A stretch of DNA of 64,000 nt, taken from positions 62,001 to 126,000 of the forward strand of contig JAENRP010000029.1 in NCBI GenBank assembly GCA_024741835.1, given 5' to 3'. A program made the translations under genes and the position numbers. Source of the DNA: Diplocarpon mali (taxonomy: Eukaryota; Ascomycota; Leotiomycetes; Helotiales; Drepanopezizaceae). Positions 34,730-46,545 of the stretch are shown here, piece after piece. Below the pieces are notes generated by a model. That model did not search any database, was not told the DNA's origin, and saw nothing but the letters and a program-made list of their open reading frames with translations. Every line of letters begins with the position of its first letter. Within the stretch, counting starts at the first letter, position 1.

Positions 34730-37111
34730 GATAACAAAGAGCGAGGCTGGGAAAGAGAAAAGGTAGCGAGATTGGATGAATAAATAGTAATTATTGGGAT
34801 TCTTGGCAGTTACCAAAAAGTATGACATGACAAGGTCGAAGGGTGTCTCCCCAGGTCTATGTGAAATGGCCAGACTCAAAGCATGGGGTAACGACACGGC
34901 GAATTAAATAACACCAATAGAAACGATGCCCCGATCGTTTATTCATGTTTCTGAATAGATGTCGACTGAATGACCGCGATGGATGACCATCTCGGTGCCG
35001 AATGTGCCGAAGGCCGTTCTTTCACTGAAACTCAAATATAGTTTCGAGGAAGCAAGCGATAGATTCGGAAGTTCCCCGTAGCGATATCTAGAATACAGAC
35101 ATTGCAAGAGCTTCAAGGTCTCTGTTAGGATATTTAGAACAGCGACGCGTAAAGCGGCCGAGTAAGTCAACAAAAATCTAGGTTCTCTGGGCCGAACCAA
35201 CTTCCTGGCCGCACGGGTACGGCAACGCATTTCGAAAGAACAAATTATCCAGGACCGTCTAGTCGGCCTTTTCATAGGAGAGTTTGTTAGAGAGGAGCAC
35301 AGAAAAGAACAATTCTGGTGATCGAAAATGTGAATGCAGGCCCCCCTACACCGCATTTCACTTGACCTATATTTTAAACCGCACGTGACCTAGATATTGA
35401 AAGCCAACATCATGATCATTGAGAAATCCAACCCTGTGGGGCTCTTGTCTTCACCCTACCGTCCTCTCAGATAGGAGCATAATCAGCTCGTGCCTTTGAG
35501 AGAAAGCCCCTGTGGGCTTTCCCGCCATATCGCTCCATACTTGTTTTTGAAGAGTCAACTCTGTAATAGACAGAACTCCGGGCCCCGTTTGAAGATTTAC
35601 CTGTTGATAGAAACTCCGCAATCATTGCACAAAATTTTTTGTTTCGAGATTTAAACTCCACGACTAGGCAAATACAATTCCCAGCCCTTATCAGCTTCGC
35701 ATCCGATTTACTCAAAGCATCAAGGCCCCAAGTTTACTCACAAAATTCGATGCAGTAGATAAGCTCTCTGGCAGACCCAAATTTCAAGTTTGTATCTATT
35801 GGAAACGCAACTGGGTTCCAATCATGGTTGCTTCTTTCAGAGAATCCAAATATCACTACTGGTATTTCCATTGCAAAGCTTACAGGGCTTGTACAAGAGC
35901 CGGAAACCTTTTGGCATCGATTCAATCCGCGAAATGATGAACTATCCTCGGCGTTTCAAAGAAACCGACTGAAATGAGATGAACCCTTCTGGATCTATGC
36001 TTTCTTGGGACTGGTTTGGATTTATGTTTTTAAGTCTTCGGTCAAGTCAAAGTGGAGGACCTAGAGATCCAAAACTAGCAAAATGATGGCGTACTTAGTT
36101 TAATTCGTGGGCTTAATTATGCAAAAATAAATTTTACGTCTTGATATGCAAGAGTTTGTGCTTATCTTTTTTTATTGGAGTTAGTTTTCTTATTGGTAGA
36201 AAGCGAGATTCTCCGAAGTGATGGATGATATTTGTATGCCGATTTTCTTGATTCTGGTGCTAGGGCTCAAACTTGAATTAGAGCACTCTAGGCTCAACTT
36301 AACCCTTTCCCATTCCGACATTGTTTCAAGTTCACGATGTAAGATAAAGGTACTTGTGTTGTTCTCGGTCCACTGTTATAGCAATATTTCTGACAAGTAA
36401 TCATGTCAAGTTCGATCAACCAAACGGCTATAACGACAGTACTCCAAAGTATTGTTTCCCCTTTCAGAGGCGCAATGAAGACTGAATACATTTCAGTCTG
36501 GGAGAGCTAATATGAAGATTGAGTTTCATGTGGTGCTTGTTGCATGAATAAAGTTCAGATAGTATATCACCCCAGGCCTTCGAAAGCTTAAGGAAATTCA
36601 AGCTTCTACTTGGCTTTCTTGGCCTGCTCATGTAAAAGAGTACCGAGCACCTTGTCATTTACAGTGGTTGCGGTGTGATTTACAAACTGTCTAAGAAGCG
36701 GTGGACTTTTTGAATGACTAAGTTATTGGATAGTTTCATTCAGACTATCATGGAGCCAACAGCTAAACTTCCAAATGAAAGGAGCAGTCACACTTTTTCA
36801 TTTCCAAATTTTGGTTGTTCATCCAATTAAACTTTGATTAGGTACAGAGTAGGGTGATTAAGCCGATACACTCCGCTTGCGAGAAGAATCGAGTTGATTA
36901 ATCAAATTGGTCGAATGGGCTACTTAATTCGAATGAAATTTAACGAGTTTAGTACGTAGATTTAAAGTGTGGAGTTCCACTATTGCTAGGCTCAGACGCT
37001 GCTCTCGAAATTAGCGTATTTCCCTACTCGAACAGAAGCTTTTCCGTATTCCTTTCTATCACAACATTCTGACAGCAGATTCTTTCCCTCAATCTCGTCA
37101 TTTCTTCTTGA
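34730..37111. other. AT-rich intergenic flank of the retrotransposon
   Basis: Contains the promoter side of the carboxylesterase. No coding frame has domain support. AT content rises towards the retrotransposon, and the last 800 bases are rich in TTAAT and GATT strings. Confidence 0.45.
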
Positions 37112-37116
37112 ATCTC
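37112..37116. repeat. Left target-site duplication ATCTC
   Basis: ATCTC directly precedes the left LTR and is repeated directly after the right LTR at 44702-44706. Confidence 0.75.
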
Positions 37117-37314
37117 TATCGTGCAGAATGGGCGGAGTCTCCACTTATTCTAGAGACCCTTTACGTGACTCCTGCTAAGTCATAGACTCTCCCTTTTCTT
37201 TCCGAAGTCTCCTTACTATATATATACTAGATAATAATATAATTAATTATCTTCTCCTACTTTTATAAGCCTCTTAAGCGACCTAATGAAGGCCCTCTAG
37301 CTGACCGCACCACA
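37117..37314 (+). repeat. Left LTR, 198 bases
   Basis: Begins TATCGTGC (TG to TA change of the usual TGT start) and ends CCGCACCACA. It differs from the right LTR at about 21 positions, all transitions. Confidence 0.9.
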
Positions 37315-39479
37315 GTTATAAGCCCTATAAGCACTTTAATATACTTTCTCTTTGCATACAACCGGCTAAAGGGCCCTTTGAGCTTCTAACCGACTTTTTA
37401 AGTATTTATAATAACTTAAAGGACCTTTATTTTCAATTAACAAATCTCCATTTTCTAATCGAACCTTATTTACAAACTTCATTTATATACCTAACCTTTT
37501 TACTAGACTTTATTTAATATATCTAACTCTTCGAGTATCTTTAAGCTTTGCTTTAATACTTTTGCCTTTTAAGTAAAGTGGTTTAGTAAATATATATTCT
37601 TCGCTAAGCTCTATAATATTACTATTTTTACCAATCTAAGACTCCTATTTAAGTCAATTATAAAGACTAAGCCTTAAGCTCCCTTTATATAAGAGCTTAA
37701 GGAACTAAAAACGGCTAACCTCTATATAGTATACGCAAGGTTATATAAAGAGTATATAGCGACTTTATCTAAATAGATTTACGCCCGCTTTCCCTTAAGA
37801 GATCTATTAAAGGCTCCTCCTTTATAGGCTTTTTATAAGGATATTAAAGATAAATATAAAATCCTAATAAAGGAGTATTATATACGCAAGGAAACTTAAA
37901 AGACCTAACGCAAATACTATAAGCTATTCTTAAAATAGGTCTTTAAGACTATTAACAGAACGCTCCTAGCTTCTATAATAGCTTAAGTATAAATCCAAGC
38001 TAAGAAGCTCTCCTCCTTAATACCTAATAGAGATACTCCTATAATTAGAACCACTACTAACGACCCGCATTCTATTTTAGTAAATTAGTAACTCTTACTC
38101 TAAGGCTTAGTATCTATTTTAAAGTATGATATTGCGCCTTTTGATAAGGCTATTCAGTCTTAGATAAGGCTCTAGTATCGCAATATACTATGCTAAAGTA
38201 AGACTAAAAGAACTAATACTTAGTAATAGATCTAAGAGTAATAGGAGGCGTACTGCCTAGTAGAATAATATAGTCTTCCTAAGATCAAAGGGAGATTAGG
38301 AGTTACTAACTTTTTAAACTCAATTATAGTAAAGATTAATCTAAGTTAAGCGACTTACTTAAAGGAGGAAATTATCACTAATAAGTAGATAGGAACCCTA
38401 TATAAGCACGACCTAATATAGCTAAGCCGCGCCTTAGTAGGTATTAAATCTAATAAAGCAATCAATAATAAAGGGCTAATAGTTTTTACTACTTAAGAGT
38501 CTCTTTTAAATACTAAAACCCCTTTATAGGCTCTAGCGAGCAGCTCTTGAAATCGCTCTATAAGCTCTAGAAGGGAGATCAGGCCTAAGTACCCTTATAA
38601 AGGCTTTAAAAATCACTATTAGAAGCCTTAGGACTATTAGAAACTATTATATACTATAGATAGGCGCAAGGAAAATATAAAGGTTCTTCCCTTGCGAGAG
38701 GAGGTCCTACGAATATAAAAGGCGTTAAACGCAAGAGACTAGTTCAAAGGTCTTTAAGCATAGCTTAAGGAGAATGATATTGCGGTAATAGCGATTAATA
38801 AATTTAAAGGAAAGGTTTCAGCCTTTAAGAAGGATAGTTTAAATAAAAGGGAGAACTCACCAGTCTTTATAATAATAGATCCCTTTGCCTTTAATGCTTT
38901 TAAAGAATCGTTTAACGTCTACTACCTCTTTAAGCTAAAACGCTACCTGCTCTCCTTAAGTACGCTCCTTAATAATTGCGCAGCTACTTATATTATTAAT
39001 TCGAAGGATTTACTTATTATAAGCACTTTTAAGCCTTTTAGCAACTCGCAGCAATATATTAAAGCAAGTACCTTAAGACTCCCAATTATTAAAAGAGGTA
39101 ATAGATATATAATAGACTCTCTTTTATAGTATAACAGCTTTCTTATAAGGATAACGCTTTATAATATTGCTATTATAAAGGAGTTTACTACTAATATTAT
39201 CTTAAAGAGGCTCTTTGCAAATAAGGGTTTTTAGTACTTTAAAGTAGACCTCACTTTGCGCTTTAAGAGTATTAGAGATTCTATAAAGTGAGCTTAATTA
39301 AAGCGTTACTATAATCTTATTTTCTTTAAATATAAGCCTATCAACTATTTAAATCTTTTAAATATACTTTAATATGACTTTTCTACCTTAATAGCATTCC
39401 TTATAACTAAGATAACGCTTTATAATAGGTTTTAGTCTAGCTATACACCTACTAAGGTATAGGATAATAATATATATAC

Positions 39480-39770
39480 TTAGCACCTTCGCGCTAGCCA
39501 CTTAGGCGCAAAGGCTCTTTAAGCGCTAGTTAAGTGCACTAAGGGAGTAAAGATCAAGGGAATACAGAGGCTAGAGTGCCTTATATGCGCAGTAGCGTCT
39601 GCTAGGTAAGTTATTTCTCGCGCTACCTTTAAGAACCGATCTCTAAGGCCCTTCTTCAAGATCTCCTAGGATCTCTTTAACTTTTTAAACAACTTATATA
39701 ATAGTTGCTTATAAGTTCTTTTAATTAAGGATAAGTATAATAGTATACTTTAAATGTTCTTATTAAGATC
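39480..39770 (+). pseudogene. GAG-pre-integrase and integrase core remnant
   Basis: The frame reads HLRASHLGAKAL, then VKCTKGVKIKGI, then LECLICAVASAR with stops at former Trp/Gln codons. This is the His-His-Cys-Cys zinc motif that precedes copia integrases. The following LLIKDKY fits the first catalytic Asp region. Confidence 0.7.
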
Positions 39771-41699
39771 GAAAGGCAAAGACGTAGTTATAAAGGTCCT
39801 CTAGGCCTTTAAAGCATAAGTGAAACGCTAATATAGGCTTTTAATTTATAAGATTAGGCAAGATAATAATACTTTAGTAATCTCCCTAAAGGAAGACTCT
39901 CTTATAAAGTACCAGAGATAGGTAAAAGAGAAGGGAATCGATTTAGAGCTTACTCCTACTTATATATACTAACCGAATAGAGGCGTAAAGCAAGTAGGAA
40001 GGGAGTTAATTAAATGCTCTATTAAAATAAGAATCTACGCCAGGCTTCTAGCAAGCCTTTGGCCAAAGGTTATAAAGGCTATTATATACCTCTATAATAT
40101 CTCCCTACTCGCTAGGAAGAAGATGATCTTATTAAGCGAGGCTTTTTATAATTAGTTTAAGCAGTATTTTCAATTTTATAAGCCGCTGCTTATTAAGTAG
40201 ATAATAGCAAGCTTAAAGCCTAACTAAAGTCGCGTTTATATATATAGCGCTTGCATATACCCTTTAATTAAAAAGAGGAAGGCAAAGAGGGACTGCCGAA
40301 CCTTTAAAATTAAACTATAAAGGCACTTAAGTTACTTAATTAGATATATTACCTTTAATATTTATAGAATCTAAGTTCCTATGCTCTAGCGAGTAATAAT
40401 AACTTATAATATCGAATTTGATAAGTCTCTCTTTTATAGTCCAGAAGCTAAGCGCGCAAACCCTATATTATACTAGAAACTTAAGACAACCCTTTAATTG
40501 ATTAAAAAGGGAGAGGGAGCTTAGGATGCTAAGTTTAAAAGTATTTTCAAAGAATCAAAGCTTATCGCAAGGCTAAATGCAATCGCTGCAAAAGAAGCCG
40601 CTATATAAGAAGAGCCTATATTATAGACCGACGCTACTCTATAGCCTTTAACCAATAATATAAAAGGCCTTAACTTAAATCCAAATTCTTTAAAAGACCC
40701 GCTTAAAAACTTAAAGGTAGAAGTAAGCGAATTAGAAGCCACTTCGCTAGTCTTTAAGAAGGCAAATAGCGACTAAAGCTTAAGGGTAATGATTCCTTAT
40801 AAAGGCCCTATTAAAGAAGGAACTATAGACGACTTTAAAGGAGTCTTTAAAGACGAGTTCTATAAGGCAATCGGCAGATCTTTAGCTGCTATTCTATATA
40901 GGAATAGAGATAGCTTAAAGGCTTTAAGATAGAGTCTTCGGTTATAAAGGCAAGCCTTAGTAAACTCTAGTAGAAGGCTAAAGGCACTACTGCTAAGATC
41001 TAAGAGGAGCTTTAACAGTCTTATAAGAAGCGACTTAGTAAAAGGAGTAGGCCTTAATAATATAATACCTTAAGTTATAATACTAGCTTAAAGATTATAA
41101 GCTTAAGAGATAGAGCTACTTAGACTTTTAAAGGAACCTTTAGTAATAATAAAAATAGAGGAAGAGACTTATAAAGAAAAGCGCAAAGAGGAACTCCCTC
41201 TTTTTAAACAAAAGAGGATAAGACACTTAAGCGTTAAGCAATAGAAGACTTTAAAAGTATATACTATTACTTTAAAGCATATGCTCTTTTAAAGTAATAT
41301 TAATCTACCTTACTCCTTATATACGCAGGAGTTTATATTAACCTTTTAAGCAAACGAATAGATAAAGGAGAATAGGAAGGACTATTTAATAGTTTATATA
41401 ATTATTAAAGCTATAGTTAATAATTAGGCAAAGGATAGAGTGCAGTCTCTTAATCGCCTATAGCATTAAGGCTCTCTGCCGAAGCCTTTGAAAGGATAGC
41501 TAGACCTAGAGAAGTACCCTTTTAACAAACGATTTAAAGAAGGAAGGCGCTAAAAGATTAAGAATTTAAAATCTTAGAATTGCTAAAGAATCGTATAAAG
41601 GGATTACTCAAAACCCTTGCTAATACTATTAAAATAGGTTTTTACCTATAAGGTTAATAGCTCTAGCGAGCTTCTAAAGTGCCGATTATAGCTAATTAT

Positions 41700-42300
41700 A
41701 TAAGGGGATCTCTAAGATAAAGCTTTAATTTTCTTAACCTACGTAGCTACGCTTATAGCAAAGTCTTTTAAAGTACTAATAGCGCTTACTATATACTTTA
41801 ATATAAAAGTAAAGCAGTTTAATATTATTAATATATTTATTAATACTCCTAAAGACCTAAGGAGTGCTCTAGTTATATACTTCTTATTAAATGGCTTTAA
41901 GCGCCCTAGTATAGTAGTAGAACTGGACTGCGCGCTCTATAGGCTAAAAGACTCTCTAGCACTATAGTATAGGAACTTTGCAAAAACGCTCAAGGGCCTT
42001 TAACTTAAGCCACTAAGCGAAGAGCCTTATATTTTTATAATAAAGGATCGCATAGTCTTTATAGCATTTTATATTAACGATATTTAAGTATTATATAAGG
42101 CCTTTAACTTAAATCAGGCGACTCATTTAATTAAAGACTTAAAGAGGGCGTATAAGCTTATTATTATAGGAGATATCTCCTAGTTCTTTAAAGTAAGGAT
42201 TATTTAAGATAAGAAAGTAAAGAGGATCTCCTTAGTTTATAATACCTATATTAAGAAGATTGTTCAAAAGTTTAAAGCTAATATAAGAAGAGTGCCTAGT
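41700..42300 (+). pseudogene. Reverse transcriptase remnant with mutated catalytic box
   Basis: ELDCALYRLKDS at about 41,920-41,970 corresponds to the copia ALYGLKQS block. A TAG stands where the conserved Trp follows. FYINDI at 42,067-42,084 corresponds to the YVDD catalytic box, with the first Asp now Asn (GAC to AAC, a G-to-A change). Confidence 0.8.
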
Positions 42301-43289
42301 ACTTTACTATTAAAGAAGGAGTTTGTTAAGAACTTAAGGTAAGCTTTCTTAAAAAAGGTAAAGGAGTACTAAGAGAAAATAGACTCTATTCTTTATATAG
42401 CGATTATAATACGCTTAGATATTGCATTTATAGCCTCTTAACTATCTTTCTTTTTAACTAATCCAAGCTTTAAGCACCTTTTAACCGCGGACTAGACGCT
42501 TTAATACCTATATAGCACGCGCTTCTTAGGAATTGCCTATAGCTTTAAGGCTAAGGAATACTAATTGGTCGCGTCTTTAGATACTTCTTTCGAAGATAAT
42601 CAAGAGACTTATAGATCCTCCTAAGGATACGTCTTCTTCCTATTTAAAGGACCAATTATTTAAAAAGCGAATTGCTAAGCAACTATTACACTCTCCTTTA
42701 TTAAAGTAGAACTCTATAGTATAGTTTCTACTATAAAGGAGATAATAGCTATAAAACGCCTTTTTAAAGAGATTCGCATAAACTCTCTCTTTAAATGGAA
42801 TATATATTACAATAACTAATAGACGATTCGGCTAATTATTATAGAGAATAAGAAGATTAAGACAAGCCTTTAATATATTAAAATTAATAATATATAGATC
42901 TGCTAAGAGTATTAAAGAGGAAGCTTCTAAATAATCTACCTCTCTATTAAAGAGATATACGCAAATAGGCTTACTAAGAACCTAAACCGCTAGAAGTTTA
43001 AAAGCTTCGTTCATTTATTAAACCTTTAGAGTTTTTAAACAATCGTTTAGCAACTCGCACTTGCTAGCAAGTAATCACTTATTACTAAAAGACTCGTACT
43101 TATAAGCTCCTACTCTCTTATAGTTATATTTATTTATTTTCTCTTATAAAGCGTATTATAGAAGCTTCTCCTTTTTTAAAAATATAAAATAGGTAATATT
43201 CTTAAGCTACTATTATAAGGCGCGACCCTCTTTTAAATTCTCTTAACTAAGGCTAGAAGCTAAGACGCTATAGCTAAAAGCTCTGTATA

Positions 43290-44160
43290 GATCTCCTTTT
43301 AAGAGAGGCCTACTAGCACTCCCTTGGCTAGAGGCCTGCCGGCAAATATACTAGCAATAGCAGGGGCAAAGGCAAGGGGTATGGCAAGGGCGACGGGAGC
43401 AAAGGCAGCGGGGGTAGCGGCGAGGACAGGCGCGGCAATAGCAAGGGCTAAGGAGATAAATAGAGAGACTATAGTAGTAGCTGCGATAGCAGAGGCAAAG
43501 GGGATAGGAGCGGCAGCGGCGATGATAGAGGCAAATAGGTCTAAGCCAAAGGGCCTAGGAGCAAATAGGAATAGTATACCAAGAGCAAGGGAGGTAGTAA
43601 TACTACTACTCGCAAGAGTAATAGGCCCTTTTAGCACTAGGGTCTAATTGCTCCTATCTTTTAAAATCAGCCTAGAACTTAATAAGACTTAATAAACGTA
43701 CTATAAAAGCTCTAAAGCGCACCCTTTATTATATTAAGTAGTAGTACTACTTCCTCTTTAAAGGCGCCGCAAGCGCAGGCCGATATAACAGCCTCCTAGG
43801 AGGCAAGGAGAGGTCTGCTGGCCTACTAGCAGCTATTGCTTAATACTATATAATAAATGTAACGTATACTAAAGGTACTATTAAAGCATTAATAATCGAG
43901 ATTGCTAATACTCCTACGTACGATGCAACGTATGCACGCGTTATCGCGCTCTATCGTAGGCTTAGGCATATAACGCGCAGTAGGGGCGGGGCTTTCTAGC
44001 AGCAGCAGCAGCAAGGGCGGCAGCAACGGCGGCGGTAGCTTATTGCCTAGCAGGCGCTAGGACGATCGCGCCAAGGTTGCAGCTCCCGAAGGAGCGCTAG
44101 CGACCTAGCGCAAAGTCAGTACAACGCAGGGTATAAGGACTCTAAGGGTCTTACTTTACA
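43290..44160. other. GC-rich low-complexity island inside the retrotransposon
   Basis: This segment is rich in GCA/GGC-type triplets and keeps an open frame at 43324-43647 (+) of 107 mostly Ala, Gly, Lys and Arg residues, with a matching open antisense frame. It contains a GCAGCAGCAGCAGCAAG tract near 44,000. No domain is seen. I consider it a composition-spared part of the element's 3' internal region, not a gene. Confidence 0.5.
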
Positions 44161-44495
44161 AAGGCGGCCAGGGCTATAATAAGTAGGAGTTCCTTTTATA
44201 TTTAAAAATTATTAGTATAAAGATAATATTTTTAAATAATAAAAGAGGGTTATTTTTAAAAGAAGGGAAGAAGAACCTTTATAATAGAAATACTTTATAA
44301 GAAGCCTAATAAAGCACTAGCGTAAAATCGCAAAGATTCTTAAGCGCACTTATTACCTATAGCGACCCTTCTTATTTTAAAAGGAACAACCTCTAAAGGG
44401 GTAGTATATAAGATAGAGCCTCTTTTCCTTACAACTGCTATTCTTTCTTTTATTTTATCTATATAGCTAAGCGATTCTAAGAGTATCGCCTAACT

Positions 44496-44501
44496 AAGGG
44501 G
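44496..44501 (+). other. Polypurine tract remnant before right LTR
   Basis: AAGGGG lies two bases before the right LTR, the expected place of the plus-strand priming polypurine tract. Confidence 0.5.
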
Positions 44502-44503
44502 TA

Positions 44504-44701
44504 TATTATATAGAATAGGCAAAGTCTCCACTTATTCTAAAGACCCTTTATATAACTCCTGCTAAGTCATAGACTCTCCCTTTTCTTTCCGAAGTCTCCT
44601 TACTATATATACACTAAATAATAATATAATTAATCATCTTCTCCTACTTTTGCGAGCCTCCTAAGCGACCTAATAAAGGCCCTCCAGCCGACCGCACCAC
44701 A
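44504..44701 (+). repeat. Right LTR, 198 bases
   Basis: Exactly the same length as the left LTR with no indels. Begins TATTATAT where the left has TATCGTGC. Confidence 0.9.
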
Positions 44702-44706
44702 ATCTC
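44702..44706. repeat. Right target-site duplication ATCTC
   Basis: Matches 37112-37116 and confirms the element's outer edges. Confidence 0.75.
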
Positions 44707-45405
44707 CCACTGTATTAGCATTGGTGTCTTTAGGAGATAGTTAATGTTTTATACTACAGATCTATTTTATATAGTTCCACGCACGTGTAATTATCGGCAT
44801 ATAGGTCATACGATCAATCATATGGCAAGGAAGGCTTGGCAGCTACTGTATTTACTCTACGCTCTCGAGGAGTAGCTTCGAGGGCAAGCTTTTACACACG
44901 AATATAATCCTACGTATTCGAGAAGCTTCACCTGTGCGCACAATCACCTAATGTGATACCAACAGTAACCCTCTCTAATATAGAGGTATTCACTGATTCT
45001 TTTTATTCATAAATTAACTACAGCTACGTTCCATTTTTCGAATTTCGAAACACTTTTCCCTCGTACGCTTGATAGCTTGACTGTTGGTGTATATAAGATC
45101 AGCAAGTCTAGAAGATCGATTTAAGAAAGGAGGGAGAGGAAAGACTAGTAGATACGCAAAGCGAGGATAGTAGGAAAAGGGTAGGAATAGCGGGAAGGCA
45201 AGAAGCGGAGTAAAATTAATTAATCACTTCTTCAGGTGGGGTCTAGGGATGGGTAAAATGTGTTTTCTTTCTTCATCAAATCAATCGAGTTAACCTATCG
45301 CTCAAGTAAACAATCAATCGCTTTAGTAGATAACAAATCGCTTTAGTAGGCAACCAATCACTTGAGTAGTTAGCCAAACTGCCCTGTCCAAATCAATTAA
45401 CCTGA
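44707..45405. other. AT-rich spacer with short direct repeats
   Basis: No gene seen. At about 45,310-45,365 a segment around AATCGCTTTAGTAG is repeated about three times with changes. Confidence 0.45.
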
Positions 45406-46545
45406 TCAAGAAAAAACGCCGTAATGCGGATATGTGTTGGGATAAGTCCCGCTTGCAGGACTAGGCTCTCTCCTTCGATATTCTACAGTTGTACGCGATG
45501 TGCGGAGGACTGATTGTTGAGCCGTGGCCCCTTCTTGGTTATTTCCTTCGTCGAAGACCAGAATCCATTTGTCTCCAGAGGAACCAGATACAGCTGGCGC
45601 CGTTCTCTCCCACCAGTATTTGTACCTTGCTGGTAGAGTCCCCCACTCACGTTTGCCCACGGACAAACCCTTTGCTGCCATATTTTTCGTAATCCTGGCA
45701 TGTTTTGCACGCTCCTCTGCGCTCCAATCCGGATCTTCGTATGCATCTCGCTGCGGTTCGATGCAGATGAGCCATTTGCCGTTCTGCTGAGGAGGCCCCC
45801 GGTACTTTTGCCTCCATTGCTGGGAGGTTGGAGGTCTCTTACTCTTGTTCCGTTTCTTTTCAGAGCGGAGCTCATATTCTTTCCGTCGCTGCAACCCCTC
45901 TTGAGTGCCCTCGCCGAGATGGTGTTCCAAATAACTTTGGCGATCGGCCCAGCCCTCCTGAACATAGTTCTTCTTCGGCGCAGAGCCCAGCGTCTGATCA
46001 GAATTCTTTCGAGCCTCACTGTTGAAGAACTCAGCTGGATTGAGATCAATTGTTACGTCAGACTCGTAGCATTCGGAGTCGTAGTCTGCAGAGTCTCTGG
46101 ACTCCTCGATGGACCCATCGCTAAGCGAGTGGAGGCGAGAGTTGTCGCCGTTAGAGATTGAGCCGCCTAAGTAATCTCCCGAGCTGCTACCCTTCGAGGT
46201 CGGGATTGCAGTGCTAGAAGATTCTCGGCTTCTGTTCATGAGGTCCGGCTCTAGTTCGTTGCCGCAGGAGTCGAGCTGATTGTCAGTTGTGAGCCCGGAC
46301 GGGTTTTTGAAAAAATTCCCAACCCAATCATCGTCGTCTGCTTCGCAAAACTCATCCCAGCCTGATGAGAGACCAGGCGATGCTTCTAGTGGTTTAGTTG
46401 ATTGTTGAGAACCCACGTCGCCTGCTGATTGTGGCGTTGGCATTGGATGAGCGGATGAAAAAGCAGAAAACTCTTCTTCTTCTCGGATTGACAGATGGTC
46501 TCGTGCCCATACTGATGGCAAAAAATCATTGAATATTGACGGCAT
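45406..46545 (-). CDS. Unrecognised acidic, serine-rich protein, 379 residues
   Basis: Single open frame from ATG at 46545. I do not recognise the family. The N-terminal two thirds are acidic and Ser/Asp/Glu-rich, with an acidic-Trp patch (CEADDDDWVGNFF) and a second acidic stretch (DYDSECYESDVTIDL). Residues about 210-330 are basic and Trp-rich: QSYLEHHLGEGTQ, RRKEYELRSEKKRNKSKR, QQWRQKY, NGKWLICIEP and DWSAEERAKHARI. A basic region combined with repeated Trp could bind nucleic acid, but that is speculation. No signal peptide or membrane segment. It lies 700 bases from the dead retrotransposon, yet has kept CAG, CAA and TGG codons, so it has not been hit by RIP. Confidence 0.6.
   Translation of the reverse strand: MPSIFNDFLPSVWARDHLSIREEEEFSAFSSAHPMPTPQSAGDVGSQQSTKPLEASPGLSSGWDEFCEADDDDWVGNFFKNPSGLTTDNQLDSCGNELEPDLMNRSRESSSTAIPTSKGSSSGDYLGGSISNGDNSRLHSLSDGSIEESRDSADYDSECYESDVTIDLNPAEFFNSEARKNSDQTLGSAPKKNYVQEGWADRQSYLEHHLGEGTQEGLQRRKEYELRSEKKRNKSKRPPTSQQWRQKYRGPPQQNGKWLICIEPQRDAYEDPDWSAEERAKHARITKNMAAKGLSVGKREWGTLPARYKYWWERTAPAVSGSSGDKWILVFDEGNNQEGATAQQSVLRTSRTTVEYRRREPSPASGTYPNTYPHYGVFS

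Larger units (their letters stand above)
37117..44701 (+). mobile_element. Full-length but inactivated Ty1/copia LTR retrotransposon, RIP-mutated
   Basis: 7,585 bases bounded by two 198-base LTRs and a 5-base target duplication. No open frame of useful length remains because TGG and CAA/CAG codons have become stops, but domain remnants are readable on the plus strand in copia order. A GAG-pre-integrase zinc motif lies at about 39,480-39,620 (HLRASHLGAKAL, later CLIC). An integrase core follows at about 39,690-39,770 (LLIKDKY). Reverse transcriptase is at about 41,700-42,300 (ALYRLKDS, FYINDI) and RNase H-like sequence at about 42,700-42,900. Integrase before RT is the diagnostic Ty1/copia order. 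A GC-richer alanine-coding low-complexity segment lies between pol and the right LTR. Confidence 0.92.

Noticed and set aside
43324..43647. Alanine-rich open frame as a real gene
   Set aside because: Lies inside a dead retrotransposon, is low complexity, and is open on both strands.
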